This document shows, piece by piece, positions 17,139 through 27,434 of a stretch of 64,000 bases of DNA. The translations under genes were made by a program, and so were the position numbers. The stretch covers positions 62,001-126,000 of the forward strand of contig NZ_BMPZ01000009.1 of assembly GCF_014647855.1 (NCBI RefSeq), in the 5' to 3' direction. This stretch comes from Shewanella gelidii. Lineage in GTDB: Bacteria > Pseudomonadota > Gammaproteobacteria > Enterobacterales > Shewanellaceae. Numbering within the stretch: the first letter of the stretch is position 1; each line of letters starts with the position of its first letter. The notes under the pieces are model-generated. The model ran no database searches. It saw only the letters and a list, made by a program, of their open reading frames with translations, and had not been told where the DNA came from.

Positions 17139-18145
17139 TTTCTATTTCTCTGATATTGATTCACAGCACGATTATGCTGTTTTAGTGTATTTGAAAAGAT
17201 ATGACTGCCATCATTGCGTGAAACAAAATAGAGGGCTTCACTTTTTGCTGGGTGTGCAGCAGCTAACAGCGATGCACGACTTGGAGCCGCAATCGGCGTT
17301 GGCGGAAGCCCTTTGATGGCATAGGTGTTGAACGCGGTAGGCGTTCTCAAATCTTTACGCGTAATATTGCCGTTAAACTTATCCCCAATACCATAAATAA
17401 CGGTTGGATCGGTTTGTAGGCGCATTCTTTTTCTCAACCGATTAATAAATACAGAAGCAATCAATGGCCGCTCATGGGCTTGGCCGGTTTCTTTTTCAAT
17501 AATCGATGCCAAAATCAGCAATTCATAGTCCGATTTGAGCGGCAAATTAGGCGCTCGGTTCCGCCAAATTTCAGCCAATTGCGATTTCATGCTTTGGTAA
17601 CTTTGAGTCAAAATCGTTTCGGCACTTTCATTCGCTCGATATTGAAAGGTATTCGGGAAAAACTTCCCTTCCGGTAATGAAGAGTTATCTTGTTGTTTCA
17701 ACAACACCTTTTCAAACGGATTACCATTTAAAGTTAACCGCGGCGCTTGCTTAAGCTGTTGTAACCACTCTTTAACCGTCAAGCCTTCCACCAAAGTAAT
17801 AGAGAATGTTTTCTCTTCACCGCGATTCAACTTATTTAGTAAGTCGGAAAGTGTTTCATTGGGAGTGATTTCATAGTAACCGGAGCGGATGTTCGCCAAA
17901 TCAGGGCGCAATTTGAGCAGTATTTTAAGTTTCCATAACTCTGATATCATGCCTTGCTGCTCGAGCGACTTAAAAAACTGATTAAACGAGGTCCCTCGAG
18001 TCAGTTCCACTTCAGTTGTTTGGGTTATTTTTAATGGTGTTTGGGGGTAAGCTAAAACACTTTGATAAATATACCCACCGATGCAGGTGCCAATTAAACA
18101 TAAGCACAACAAAAAGTAAGCAACTGGTTTTGATAGTAGTTTCAT
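17135..18145 (-). CDS. mltG: endolytic murein transglycosylase MltG
   Basis: An inner-membrane lytic transglycosylase that cuts nascent glycan strands and so sets their length. The 336 residues hold one N-terminal membrane helix (about 9-28), a LysM-like region and a YceG domain. The motif [10 protein letters not shown] carries the catalytic glutamate, and the following [19 protein letters not shown] is a family signature. Overlaps pabC upstream and tmk downstream by four bases each (ATGA). Confidence 0.95.
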   Translation of the reverse strand: MKLLSKPVAYFLLCLCLIGTCIGGYIYQSVLAYPQTPLKITQTTEVELTRGTSFNQFFKSLEQQGMISELWKLKILLKLRPDLANIRSGYYEITPNETLSDLLNKLNRGEEKTFSITLVEGLTVKEWLQQLKQAPRLTLNGNPFEKVLLKQQDNSSLPEGKFFPNTFQYRANESAETILTQSYQSMKSQLAEIWRNRAPNLPLKSDYELLILASIIEKETGQAHERPLIASVFINRLRKRMRLQTDPTVIYGIGDKFNGNITRKDLRTPTAFNTYAIKGLPPTPIAAPSRASLLAAAHPAKSEALYFVSRNDGSHIFSNTLKQHNRAVNQYQRNRK

Positions 18146-18999
18146 AGTTGAATATTAAGTTTACGACGAAGGATTTCTGTCACTGGATGAGCTTGAAAAT
18201 ACTGTGCATCAATACGAGTCACATCCACGCACCCCAATAAACTATTAGTGATAAATGCGTGCTGAAATTGAGGTAACCCTACACTTTCCGTATCGTTTTC
18301 GCGATCCCCAAGATAATCTATCCGTGTCATTTTAATATCAAAGCCAAGCTCAATTAATGCTTCAATGATTTGCTGGCGCATGACTCCAGAGACACCACTA
18401 TGGCTCAGTACGGGGGTAATGACACTTTGACCATCAATGAAAAATATATTTGCCATTGATGTTTCAATCACATCACCTTTTGCATCTAATGCTAGAGAAT
18501 CGTCAGCCCATTGAGGAAGTGGTCGACGTTTGATCAGAACTTGCTCCAAACGATTTAAATGCTTTATTCCGGCTAATCGGGGTTGTTGCCCTAATTGAAT
18601 CGAAGATGTAGCAAGTGCAATCCCGCTGCGTTGCCAGTTACGGTAATGCGTAGGGATTGACTGCACCGAAATGATTTCATTCAAGTCAGGCTGTTCTGGA
18701 GGCGTGTACCCACGTCCACCAGCACCACGGCTCACCATGAGTTTGAGGCATGAATTAGGATATTGTTGCGCAGCTTCTAACATTGCACTTTGGCTTTGTT
18801 GCGAAATTTGCCAACCAAAACCGAGCCGGTGAGCACTTTGCTGCAATCGACTTAGATGACTTCCAAGAAACAATATTTTGCCATAAGAAACACGCATGGT
18901 CGCAAATAAACCGTCGCCATAACTTAGTCCTCGGTCATTCGCTTGAATACACGGAGCACCGATATCGGTCGCGATGCCATTTATCCAAAGAGCGTCCAT
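18142..18999 (-). CDS. pabC: aminodeoxychorismate lyase
   Basis: A PLP fold-type IV enzyme that converts 4-amino-4-deoxychorismate to p-aminobenzoate in folate synthesis. It has 285 residues. The PLP lysine is K146 in GIKHLNRL, and the GDGLFATMRV segment near residue 28 is typical. The start codon directly follows the dcd stop, and the stop overlaps the mltG start. Branched-chain aminotransferases share the fold, but the pabC-mltG-tmk context argues for PabC. Confidence 0.93.
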   Translation of the reverse strand: MDALWINGIATDIGAPCIQANDRGLSYGDGLFATMRVSYGKILFLGSHLSRLQQSAHRLGFGWQISQQSQSAMLEAAQQYPNSCLKLMVSRGAGGRGYTPPEQPDLNEIISVQSIPTHYRNWQRSGIALATSSIQLGQQPRLAGIKHLNRLEQVLIKRRPLPQWADDSLALDAKGDVIETSMANIFFIDGQSVITPVLSHSGVSGVMRQQIIEALIELGFDIKMTRIDYLGDRENDTESVGLPQFQHAFITNSLLGCVDVTRIDAQYFQAHPVTEILRRKLNIQL

Positions 19000-19584
19000 T
19001 TATTCGTCCTGGCTGATCCGGCTTGCAACAGCCTCTTGTTGATCTTTATATTTTGCGTTTTCACGTTGATTGTATGGACGAGCCACCGCAGAACTCAAGC
19101 GCTCAAAATTTAGTGCGCCTATCGTCATGTTTGGCCGCAATGCCAGCGGCAGTTTTCCACTATTAAAAAACTCCAATACAATCTTACCTTGCCAGCCTGG
19201 ATCAATGCGGTGGGCGGTCACATGCACCATTAAACCAAGACGAGCTAACGAAGAGCGACCGTCTAACCAACCAACAATATCCGCCGGTAAGGTGACTGTT
19301 TCGTAGGTGACAGCCAAAGCCAACTCTCCAGGATGAAGAAAAAATGCCTCGCCTTCCGCGATTTCTATTTTATCACTCATCACCCGGTCTAGTGCTTCCT
19401 GAACTTCAACACTTGGACCACTCAGATCAATAAAGGGCGCAGTATGATCCTGAAATACACGAAACTGATTCCCAAGGCGTACATCAATACTTACGCCACT
19501 GATGGCATCATTGCTAGGCCGAGGTTCAATAATAATTGAACCCTCATCCAAGCATTGCTCAATTTCGATATCCGTAAGACGCAT
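19000..19584 (-). CDS. dcd: dCTP deaminase
   Basis: Deaminates dCTP to dUTP, the main source of dTMP precursor in enteric relatives. It has 194 residues (193 in E. coli). The motif [15 protein letters not shown] is followed by the [14 protein letters not shown] segment that holds the catalytic glutamate. It sits between udk and pabC, the udk-dcd pair of E. coli. Confidence 0.95.
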   Translation of the reverse strand: MRLTDIEIEQCLDEGSIIIEPRPSNDAISGVSIDVRLGNQFRVFQDHTAPFIDLSGPSVEVQEALDRVMSDKIEIAEGEAFFLHPGELALAVTYETVTLPADIVGWLDGRSSLARLGLMVHVTAHRIDPGWQGKIVLEFFNSGKLPLALRPNMTIGALNFERLSSAVARPYNQRENAKYKDQQEAVASRISQDE

Positions 19585-19625
19585 GCGATCTCTATCTCCC
19601 TATATACTCCAAACGAAAATGGATT

Positions 19626-20264
19626 CTATCTCGCCAATAGGTGTTGAATTCTAGTTTTTAAAATATCGGTCGCAATTCGGTTTTTACCCCCACGAGGAAC
19701 AATAATATCGGCATATTGTTTTGATGGTTCAATGAATTGCAAAAACATAGGGCGAACCGTTTTTTTGTACTGTGCGATGACAGATTCCATGGTTCGGCCG
19801 CGCTCTTCGACATCACGAGTCAAGCGACGCAAAAAACAGATGTCTAAAGGGGTATCCATAAAAACACTCGCATCCATCACATCACGAAGCGCCGGATCGG
19901 TGAGTAACAAAATCCCTTCAAGGATAATCACCTTTTTCGGCTGCATATCAATCACTTCGCTTGTACGAGTATGCTCGGTATAGCTATAGCAAGGAATTTG
20001 TGCTGCTTTTCCAGATTTCAATTGTGCAAGGTGTTTACACAACAGTTCATGGTCTAGAGCTTTGGGGTGATCGTAATTGGTTTTAACCCGATCTTCCATC
20101 GAGAGATGGCTTTGATCGTGATAATAAGCGTCCTCTGCAATCACACCAATTTGATCGGTGCCAAGATCACGGCACAGCTCTTCATAAATGGTCTTGGCAA
20201 TGAGGCTTTTGCCAGAGGCCGAAGCCCCTGCAATCCCAATAATCACACACTGTTGAGAATTCAT
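19626..20264 (-). CDS. udk: uridine kinase
   Basis: Phosphorylates uridine and cytidine in pyrimidine salvage. The 212 residues begin with the P-loop [11 protein letters not shown] (about 9-19). The conserved [15 protein letters not shown] and EGILLLTD segments follow. Lies 11 bases downstream of apbC and 41 bases upstream of dcd on the same strand. Confidence 0.95.
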   Translation of the reverse strand: MNSQQCVIIGIAGASASGKSLIAKTIYEELCRDLGTDQIGVIAEDAYYHDQSHLSMEDRVKTNYDHPKALDHELLCKHLAQLKSGKAAQIPCYSYTEHTRTSEVIDMQPKKVIILEGILLLTDPALRDVMDASVFMDTPLDICFLRRLTRDVEERGRTMESVIAQYKKTVRPMFLQFIEPSKQYADIIVPRGGKNRIATDILKTRIQHLLAR

Positions 20265-20275
20265 CTTGCTACGCC

Positions 20276-21391
20276 CTACTCGTCTTCTGATACGCTAATT
20301 GATACACCCGATTGCACTTCACTCAATGCGAGTTGAGCGCCAACTTTGCGCGCTATCTCTCGATAAGTCGCAGCCTCATTACTTTCTGGTTGAGAAACAA
20401 CGCTTGGTGCACCATTATCAGCGCCTTCACGAATTGAGAGCTTCAGCGGCAAAGCACCGAGCAGCGGCACCTGATAACGTTCCGCTATTTTCGCACCTCC
20501 GTCGGAACCAAATGGATGCTCTTTGTGGCCACATGATTGACACTCGTGATAACTCATATTCTCAACAACACCAAGCACTGGAATCTTTACCTTATTAAAC
20601 ATGCTGATGCCTTTTTGAGCATCGGCAAGAGCAATATCTTGAGGTGTTGTGACAATCACGGCTCCACTTACAGGCACTTTTTGCGATAAAGTAAGCTGAA
20701 TGTCACCTGTTCCTGGTGGCATATCAATCACAAGATAATCCAATTCAGGCCATAGTGTTTCGTTAATCAACTGAGTCAAAGCGCCGGCTGCCATAGGGCC
20801 ACGCCATACGGCAGCTTCATCATCAATTAGCATGAAACCTATAGATTGAGCGGTAATACCATGGTTGGTGGCTGCGGTCATGTGCTTGCCATCAGGCGAC
20901 TCTGGCACAAACTTGGAGACTCCAAGCATCAGCGGGATGGATGGACCATAGATATCTGCATCTAAAATGCCTACTTTAGCGCCTTCTGCTGCGAGCGCGA
21001 GCGCGAGATTCACTGAAGTCGTTGATTTACCTACACCACCTTTTCCAGATGCGACTGCAATCACTTGCTTCACATTTGGGATCGCTTGAGCACCGGGAAC
21101 AACGGAGAAATTTGCGGGTTGGAAGTCAATTTCACATTCAACCTCATCAATAGCATCGAGCACGGCAAGCTTCTTCGTCACCGCCATTACGGTATCACGA
21201 TACTGGGTTTGACAAGGATACGGGTAAACCAAACCTAGCTTTAATTGCTTGCCTTCGATATCAAGCTTAGAGACGCAACCAGCGCTCACTAAACCTTTTT
21301 GTAAATATGGATCTTGATAAGCATCTAGAATCGCCAAAACCGGCGCTAAAAGATCGTCACTGAGACGATAATCTTGTTGACTCGCTGACAA
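20276..21391 (-). CDS. apbC: iron-sulfur cluster carrier ATPase ApbC (Mrp)
   Basis: An MRP/NBP35-family P-loop ATPase that carries and hands over Fe-S clusters. A MIP18-like N-terminal domain (about 1-95) precedes the deviant Walker A motif [10 protein letters not shown] near residue 113. The CQSC motif that binds the cluster lies in a [16 protein letters not shown] segment. It is divergent from metG, the metG-mrp pairing of E. coli, and heads the long minus-strand operon. Confidence 0.94.
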   Translation of the reverse strand: MSASQQDYRLSDDLLAPVLAILDAYQDPYLQKGLVSAGCVSKLDIEGKQLKLGLVYPYPCQTQYRDTVMAVTKKLAVLDAIDEVECEIDFQPANFSVVPGAQAIPNVKQVIAVASGKGGVGKSTTSVNLALALAAEGAKVGILDADIYGPSIPLMLGVSKFVPESPDGKHMTAATNHGITAQSIGFMLIDDEAAVWRGPMAAGALTQLINETLWPELDYLVIDMPPGTGDIQLTLSQKVPVSGAVIVTTPQDIALADAQKGISMFNKVKIPVLGVVENMSYHECQSCGHKEHPFGSDGGAKIAERYQVPLLGALPLKLSIREGADNGAPSVVSQPESNEAATYREIARKVGAQLALSEVQSGVSISVSEDE

Positions 21392-21550
21392 AATGATTAC
21401 CCCATTGGAAGAATTTGGCTAAGTGTACCAGATAATGGCAGAAACTTTAGCGTAGTTTTAGCACACTTAGCACAGGTTTAGATGAAAGTCGTTTATGGAT
21501 CGGTTAGTATCTATCCCAATTAATTTAGGCCCAACATGATTTGAGAAAAG
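21392..21550. promoter_or_regulatory. divergent promoter region of apbC and metG
   Basis: The 159 bases between the two start codons must hold both promoters. I see no strongly conserved boxes or operator palindrome in it. Confidence 0.45.
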
Positions 21551-23572
21551 ATGGCAAATTCACAACGTAAAATTTTGGTGACTAGTGCACTTCCTTACGC
21601 AAATGGCCCGATCCATTTAGGTCATATGCTCGAGTATATTCAAACCGATATTTGGTCTCGTTACCAAAAACTACGTGGCCACGAGTGCTACTATATTTGT
21701 GCAGATGATGCGCATGGCACACCAATCATGTTGAAAGCGCAGCAGCTTGGGGTGAAGCCCGAAGAGATGATCGCCCAAGTTCAAACGGAACATCAGCAAG
21801 ATTTTGCAGACTTCCATATTGAGTTTGACAACTATCACAGCACCCATAGTGAAGAAAACCGTGAGTTGGCCAGTGATATCTACCTAAAACTCCGAGATGG
21901 TGGATACATTAAAACCAAAACAATTTCTCAGTTATTTGACCCTGAGAAGTCAATGTTCTTACCCGATCGCTTTGTAAAAGGCACATGTCCAAAATGTAAA
22001 TCGGAAGACCAATACGGCGACAACTGTGATTCTTGTGGCGCAACTTATAGCCCGACAGATTTGATTAATCCGAAATCCGCCGTTTCTGGTGCAACCCCTA
22101 TCATGAAAGATACGGAGCACTTCTTCTTTGATTTGCCTGCATTTGAAAACATGTTGCAAGAATGGACACGCTCAGGCTCTTTGCAACAAGAGATGGCAAA
22201 TAAACTTGGAGAATGGTTTGAGCAAGGTCTACAGCAATGGGACATTACTCGCGATGCACCTTACTTTGGTTTTGAAATTCCAGATGCACCAGGCAAATTC
22301 TTTTATGTGTGGCTAGATGCTCCGATTGGCTATATGGGTTCGTTTAAAAACCTATGTGACAAGCGCGACGACTTAAACTTTGACGAGTTTTGGAATAAAG
22401 ATTCAACTGCTGAGGTGTATCACTTTATCGGTAAAGATATCGTGTACTTCCATAGTTTGTTCTGGCCAGCCATGCTTGAAGGTGCAGGCTACCGTAAACC
22501 GAATAGTGTTTATGCCCATGGTTATGTCACCGTAAATGGCGCGAAAATGTCAAAGTCGAAAGGCACATTTATTAAAGCCCGTACTTACCTTGAGCACCTT
22601 CAGCCTGAATATTTGCGTTATTATTATGCGGCGAAGTTAAGTAGCAGAATTGACGATTTAGATCTAAATCTTGAAGATTTCGCACAACGCGTTAACTCTG
22701 ATTTAGTGGGCAAGCTGGTAAACCTAGCCTCACGAACTGCTGGTTTTATTAGTAAGCGCTTTGACGGTAAGTTAGCAGATATCGAAGATATGACACTCAC
22801 CAACGAGTTCCTCGCGAAGCAAGACCTTATTGCTGAATATTATGAGAGCCGAGAATATGGTAAAGCTATGCGGGAGATAATGGCTCTTGCTGATAATGCA
22901 AATGCTTTTGTTGCAGACGCTGCCCCTTGGCAACTCGTCAAACAAGACGATAAGCAAAGTGAAGCGCATCAAGTTTGTAGTAATGCACTCAACCTATTCA
23001 GAATCCTAGTAACGTACCTTAAGCCGGTACTTCCTAAACTCGCTGAAGATGTAGAAGCTTTCCTACAATTCCCGCTCACTTGGGACAATCTTGGTGCTTC
23101 GTTAGCGAACCATGAAATTGCCAAATTCAAAGCGCTGATGCAGCGGGTTGATATGAAGAAGATTGAAGCGATTACAGAAGCGTCTAAAGAAAACCTAGAA
23201 GTTCAGAAAGCACCAGAAACTGAGCTTGAAAAAGATCCAATCTCTGAAGAAATAAGCTTCGACGACTTTGCCAAATTAGATTTAAGAATTGCACGTATTG
23301 CAAAGGCTGAACACGTACCAGATGCTAACAAGCTACTTAAGCTGCAGCTAGATTTGGGCGGCGAAACAAAACAAGTGTTTGCAGGGATCAAGTCAGCCTA
23401 TGCTCCGGAAGATCTTGAAGGCAAGCTGACCGTGATGGTCGCAAACCTTGCCCCAAGAAAAATGCGTTTTGGTATGTCGGAAGGGATGGTGCTTGCGGCA
23501 GGCCCGGGTAAGAAAGATCTGTGGATCCTTGAGCCACACGATGGTGCTCAGCCGGGAATGCGCGTTAAGTAA
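21551..23572 (+). CDS. metG: methionyl-tRNA synthetase
   Basis: Charges tRNA-Met. It has 673 residues (677 in E. coli). The class I signature HLGH is at 22-25 and KMSKS at exactly 332-336. Two zinc knuckles (CPKC and CDSC) lie in the connective domain around residues 144-162. A C-terminal EMAP/Trbp111-like tRNA-binding domain occupies about 570-673. Followed by a good terminator. Confidence 0.98.
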   Translation: MANSQRKILVTSALPYANGPIHLGHMLEYIQTDIWSRYQKLRGHECYYICADDAHGTPIMLKAQQLGVKPEEMIAQVQTEHQQDFADFHIEFDNYHSTHSEENRELASDIYLKLRDGGYIKTKTISQLFDPEKSMFLPDRFVKGTCPKCKSEDQYGDNCDSCGATYSPTDLINPKSAVSGATPIMKDTEHFFFDLPAFENMLQEWTRSGSLQQEMANKLGEWFEQGLQQWDITRDAPYFGFEIPDAPGKFFYVWLDAPIGYMGSFKNLCDKRDDLNFDEFWNKDSTAEVYHFIGKDIVYFHSLFWPAMLEGAGYRKPNSVYAHGYVTVNGAKMSKSKGTFIKARTYLEHLQPEYLRYYYAAKLSSRIDDLDLNLEDFAQRVNSDLVGKLVNLASRTAGFISKRFDGKLADIEDMTLTNEFLAKQDLIAEYYESREYGKAMREIMALADNANAFVADAAPWQLVKQDDKQSEAHQVCSNALNLFRILVTYLKPVLPKLAEDVEAFLQFPLTWDNLGASLANHEIAKFKALMQRVDMKKIEAITEASKENLEVQKAPETELEKDPISEEISFDDFAKLDLRIARIAKAEHVPDANKLLKLQLDLGGETKQVFAGIKSAYAPEDLEGKLTVMVANLAPRKMRFGMSEGMVLAAGPGKKDLWILEPHDGAQPGMRVK

Positions 23573-23601
23573 AACTTATTCGAACACGATAAGCACACAT
23601 C

Positions 23602-23627
23602 AAAAAGCCGCTCTTCGCGGCTTTTTT
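23602..23627 (+). terminator. metG terminator
   Basis: AAAAAGCCGC-tcttc-GCGGCTTTTTT hairpin about 30 bases after the metG stop. The A-run on the left also allows function for ybgI on the other strand. Confidence 0.9.
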
Positions 23628-23725
23628 GTTGTTTTGTTTTTATATAAAACTGAACCATCAGCTCAACAATTTTCGTCAAGAAGCTGCTTTCTTTATAACG
23701 GAATAAATAGGGCTAAACCGTTACA

Positions 23726-24478
23726 TCACACTGGATTGACGATGTCAACAAAATGGTGGGTAAGACCAAACTCTTGGGCAAGGTGATGACCTAAGGCTTG
23801 AATACCATACAACTCAGTTGCGTGATGCCCTGCAGCAAAATAGTCCACTCCCTGCTCTACTGCGCAATGAAAAGTACGCTCAGAAATTTCACCGCTTATA
23901 AACGCATCAACACCAAGTTGCGCCGCCATATCGATGTAGTCTTGCGCCCCTCCAGTACACCAAGCAACAGACTGAATCGAGTGTGACACCGCAGAAATAT
24001 GTTGTGGCGCGCGATTTAAATGACTTTCGATATGCTTCGCAAAATCCTCACCTTTCATCGGTAAATCGAGCTTCCCTTGCCACAGCAATCCATCTCCAAA
24101 TGCTTCTACGGGTTCAGCATTAATCATCCCAAGACGCCGGCCCAACTCTGCATTGTTGCCTATCATCGGATGAGCATCTAGTGGCAGATGATACCCAAAC
24201 AAGTTGATGTCACTTTCAAGCAAGGATTTAATACGCCGCTGCTTCATGCCCGTGATGACTTCCGGCTCATTCTTCCAAAAGAAACCATGATGAACGAGAA
24301 TTGCATCAGCATTTAATTTGACGGCCTCATCTATCAAAGCTTGGCAAGCTGTTACACCGGTAACGATAGTTTTAATTTCAGCACGGCCTTCGACTTGCAG
24401 TCCATTTGGTGCGTAATCCTTAAACTTAGCCGTTTGTAAAAAGTCAGCTAAATATTGAGACAAAGTATGACGTTTCAC
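23726..24478 (-). CDS. ybgI: Nif3-like dinuclear metal centre protein YbgI
   Basis: A NIF3/DUF34-family protein of 250 residues that forms hexameric rings with a two-metal site in relatives. Proposed roles include GTP cyclohydrolase-like and cell-wall functions, none settled here. Metal-binding segments are ILVHHGFFW near residue 61 and the late FAAGHHATE near 215. It converges on metG across the shared terminator region. Confidence 0.92.
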   Translation of the reverse strand: MKRHTLSQYLADFLQTAKFKDYAPNGLQVEGRAEIKTIVTGVTACQALIDEAVKLNADAILVHHGFFWKNEPEVITGMKQRRIKSLLESDINLFGYHLPLDAHPMIGNNAELGRRLGMINAEPVEAFGDGLLWQGKLDLPMKGEDFAKHIESHLNRAPQHISAVSHSIQSVAWCTGGAQDYIDMAAQLGVDAFISGEISERTFHCAVEQGVDYFAAGHHATELYGIQALGHHLAQEFGLTHHFVDIVNPV

Positions 24479-24705
24479 GAGTCACCCCTTTTTGAATAGA
24501 TTGGATAAGTTTATCCCATGCAGCGCAATGAAGCAGCAGAATTAATCAGCAACAAGGGTGTGAGCCGACAAGCATAATTACTGCAACTATTGGTTGAGGT
24601 CACTGAAACAAACCAGATTTGGAGCAAAAGTGGACAGATACATGGTTTCACCTTTAAAATTGCGCGGATTCGAAACACAAACAATAAATTAAACAGGTTA
24701 AAACT

Positions 24706-25059
24706 ATGTCAAAACTGACCAAAGAAGAAGTAATCAGCACCCTGCAAGACGCCTTATCCAAAAAAGAAAATAAGGCAGTAACAATCGAGCAGAAAGGTAG
24801 CTGGTACAAAATCGATGGCGGTAAGTCTATTCGCTTCAGTGAACTCGAAACTATGTTAGAAGAGTTCGGAGCAGCACCTCAAGTTGAAGCCAAAGCTGAA
24901 ACGAAACCTGTCGCAAAAAAGGCGCCAGCAAAAAAATCACCTGCAAAGAAAACTGCAGATAAAGCACCAACGTCAAACGTTGGCATGACGCCAAAGCAAC
25001 TATGGCGCAATAAACTCGCTGCACAATCTGGTAAGTCAACCTTACCGCGTGGATTCTAA
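24706..25059 (+). CDS. uncharacterised protein with Lys/Ala/Pro-rich tail
   Basis: I do not recognise this 117-residue protein. An N-terminal part (1-65) looks globular: a helix (LTKEEVISTLQDAL), then a short beta part ending GSWYKIDGGKSIRFSELE. A basic low-complexity stretch (about 70-95) repeats KKAPAKKSPAKK, resembling histone H1-like or DNA-binding tails. The C-terminus (GMTPKQLWRNKLAAQSGKS) looks ordered again. It is a lone gene with its own downstream terminator and an AGG ribosome-binding site. Nucleic-acid binding is only an inference from charge. Confidence 0.75.
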   Translation: MSKLTKEEVISTLQDALSKKENKAVTIEQKGSWYKIDGGKSIRFSELETMLEEFGAAPQVEAKAETKPVAKKAPAKKSPAKKTADKAPTSNVGMTPKQLWRNKLAAQSGKSTLPRGF

Positions 25060-25073
25060 AACGAACACGACGG

Positions 25074-25100
25074 AAAAAGGAGCTATAGGGCTCCTTTTTT
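25074..25100. terminator. shared terminator between two convergent genes
   Basis: AAAAAGGAGC-tatagg-GCTCCTTTTTT hairpin with A-run and T-run, suited to both the 117-residue gene and the converging envelope gene. Confidence 0.9.
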
Positions 25101-25135
25101 CTTGTCTACACTTTCAACTTCACACCCGATATCAT

Positions 25136-25603
25136 TTACATGGCTTTATCAACTCGAACACCATTCTTTAAGTAAACAACCCTCACCTCATCACCGGGGT
25201 TAAATATCATCCGTGTATCTAAATCTTGTAAAATCATCACTTGCGATTGGTCTTCAAGATTAATCATTAACTCGACCAATTCCAACGTTTGATAACGCTC
25301 TCCGCGCTGTCGACTCGCCATATTTGCGCCAATCAATGCTCCGATGACGGTCGCAATGTCCTGACCCGAACCACCGCCAAATTGATGTCCGATTGCGCCA
25401 CCAGCTAGTGCGCCCCCGAATGTACGCCACCCATTGTTCTGGTCTTCAATTAATTGTTTTTCTGTAATATTTCGAACAGAATTAACAGTGCCATAGGTCA
25501 CTTTCTCAACTGGAATGGCTTTATTACGCTCGTAAGCCAAAGTTGCAGAGCTAAAACAAAGGGCAAAAATCAGTAATAAGTAACGCGTACTAGGTTTCAA
25601 CAT
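25136..25603 (-). CDS. glycine-zipper 2TM domain outer-membrane-type protein
   Basis: A 155-residue secreted protein. A signal peptide covers about residues 1-23 (hydrophobic run, then ATLAYE); there is no lipobox cysteine. A glycine-zipper segment of the 17-kDa surface antigen type (GGALAGGAIGHQFGGGSGQD, about 63-82) is followed by GALIGANMASRQRGE and a beta-rich C-terminal part. Likely envelope-associated. Specific function unknown. Confidence 0.85.
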   Translation of the reverse strand: MLKPSTRYLLLIFALCFSSATLAYERNKAIPVEKVTYGTVNSVRNITEKQLIEDQNNGWRTFGGALAGGAIGHQFGGGSGQDIATVIGALIGANMASRQRGERYQTLELVELMINLEDQSQVMILQDLDTRMIFNPGDEVRVVYLKNGVRVDKAM

Positions 25604-25656
25604 CAGGAATTTTCCGCTAAATTAAAGAGAGTCCTTAGACCAAATAATACCCAATT

Positions 25657-26367
25657 GTGAACTCACTGTCTTTTTTAAATCATGACGTAGAACGATTTCC
25701 CGCACCCGAATTTGCGCTTTCAGATCCCAATGGGCTATTAGCGATTGGTGGTGACCTACAACCTGCGCGTCTCATGGCGGCTTATTACAATGGGATTTTC
25801 CCTTGGTTTAATGCCGATGATCCAATTCTATGGTGGTCACCCGATCCCCGAGCTGTATTTGTTCCAGGCAGTATTCGTGTTAGCCGTAGTACACGTAAAT
25901 ATTTAAAGAAACAGCCGTGGCATTATACAATAAACACAGCTTTTGAAGCCGTCGTGACGGGTTGTGCCGGTCCACGCAATAATCAGGATGGCACATGGAT
26001 AACCGACGATATTCAAGATGCCTATAAAACTTTACACAAAAATGGCAATGCTCATTCTATCGAAGTTTGGCAACAAGGGCAGCTCATCGGGGGACTATAT
26101 GGCTTAGCCATTGGGCAGGTATTTTGTGGTGAATCGATGTTTCATACGAAAACCAATGCATCAAAAGCTGCAATGATCATGCTCCATCAACATTTACTCC
26201 GAAATGGTTTTAAGTTGATTGATGCACAAATCATGAACCCCCACCTTGATAGCCTTGGGGCAAAGGCAATAAAACGAAAAGACTTTATCAAATTGCTACA
26301 AAGGTTTCGCGACAAAGAAGCCTGCTCAACCAGTTGGCAAGCCGGAGAGGTACTGATTGAACTCTGA
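25657..26367 (+). CDS. aat: leucyl/phenylalanyl-tRNA--protein transferase
   Basis: Adds Leu or Phe from charged tRNA to proteins with N-terminal Lys or Arg, making them ClpS/ClpAP substrates. It has 236 residues. The motifs [27 protein letters not shown] and the GESMF segment are all typical. The start is GTG at 25657. Overlaps bpt by 11 bases and lies near clpA/clpS, so the parts of the N-degron pathway are grouped. Confidence 0.96.
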   Translation: MNSLSFLNHDVERFPAPEFALSDPNGLLAIGGDLQPARLMAAYYNGIFPWFNADDPILWWSPDPRAVFVPGSIRVSRSTRKYLKKQPWHYTINTAFEAVVTGCAGPRNNQDGTWITDDIQDAYKTLHKNGNAHSIEVWQQGQLIGGLYGLAIGQVFCGESMFHTKTNASKAAMIMLHQHLLRNGFKLIDAQIMNPHLDSLGAKAIKRKDFIKLLQRFRDKEACSTSWQAGEVLIEL

Positions 26368-27067
26368 CCCACACACGATTGCTATTGGCATTAGCAAAGC
26401 CTCAACATGCGTCTATAAGCCTGAAAAACAAGAACAGCTACTCGTCATTCAAGAAGAACAACTCGATATTAGTTTATTTGAAAGATTGCTCGCCCTTGGC
26501 TTTCGAAGAAGTGGCGACGCTATGTACAAACCTCGCTGTGCAGGATGCCAAGCCTGCTTGCCCATTCGAATCCCAATTGCTGATTTTAGCCCTTCTAAAC
26601 GGCAAAAACGGACGCTAAAAAACAATCTGGATATTCATTGGCAAGTTACTGAACAATACAATGAAAAGCACTATCAGCTATATGCACAGTATATTGCTGA
26701 GCGACATATGGATGGCCCAATGTATCCGCCAACCCCAGAACAATATCAAAACTTCTTGCTTTGTCGTTGGCTGCAGCCGTTATTTATTGAGCTCTATCAT
26801 GAACAAGAGTTAATTGGAGTCGCGGTAACTGATCACTCAAGCAATTGCTTTTCTGCTATTTATAGCTATTTCTCACCAAAACTTGCAAAACGTTCGCTAG
26901 GTGCATTAATGATTTTGATTCAAATCGAGGTTGCCAAGCAAATGGGAAAACAATACCTTTATTTGGGTTATCAGATAGATGACAATCGCAAGATGAATTA
27001 TAAGCGCCTATATCGCCCCTACGAGATATTATCTGCGACTGGTTGGCAATATTACGAGAATCCCTAG
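26357..27067 (+). CDS. bpt: aspartate/glutamate leucyltransferase
   Basis: Adds Leu to N-terminal Asp or Glu, the second branch of the bacterial N-degron pathway. It has 236 residues. The N-terminal cysteine-rich segment [17 protein letters not shown] and the [13 protein letters not shown] segment near the C-terminus are family marks. The start is TTG at 26357 inside the end of aat, with GGAG about eight bases upstream, so the two are translationally coupled. Confidence 0.93.
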   Translation: MNSDPHTIAIGISKASTCVYKPEKQEQLLVIQEEQLDISLFERLLALGFRRSGDAMYKPRCAGCQACLPIRIPIADFSPSKRQKRTLKNNLDIHWQVTEQYNEKHYQLYAQYIAERHMDGPMYPPTPEQYQNFLLCRWLQPLFIELYHEQELIGVAVTDHSSNCFSAIYSYFSPKLAKRSLGALMILIQIEVAKQMGKQYLYLGYQIDDNRKMNYKRLYRPYEILSATGWQYYENP

Positions 27068-27144
27068 TCATTTGCTTTACAGTCAGACGTTTTTGGGGCA
27101 TGATACGCCCGTTTTTTATATTTGAAGGCTAACGGGATAACTAA

Positions 27145-27366
<222 letters not shown>

Positions 27367-27381
27367 CGATTAGCTTCAGAT

Positions 27382-27410
27382 AAAAAAAACCGGCTATTGC
27401 CGGTTTTTTT
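27382..27410. terminator. shared terminator of infA and clpA
   Basis: AACCGGC-tatt-GCCGGTT hairpin with A-run on the left and seven T on the right, between converging infA and clpA. Confidence 0.93.
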
Positions 27411-27434
27411 ATGCGTTCAATATTTACCGCATAC

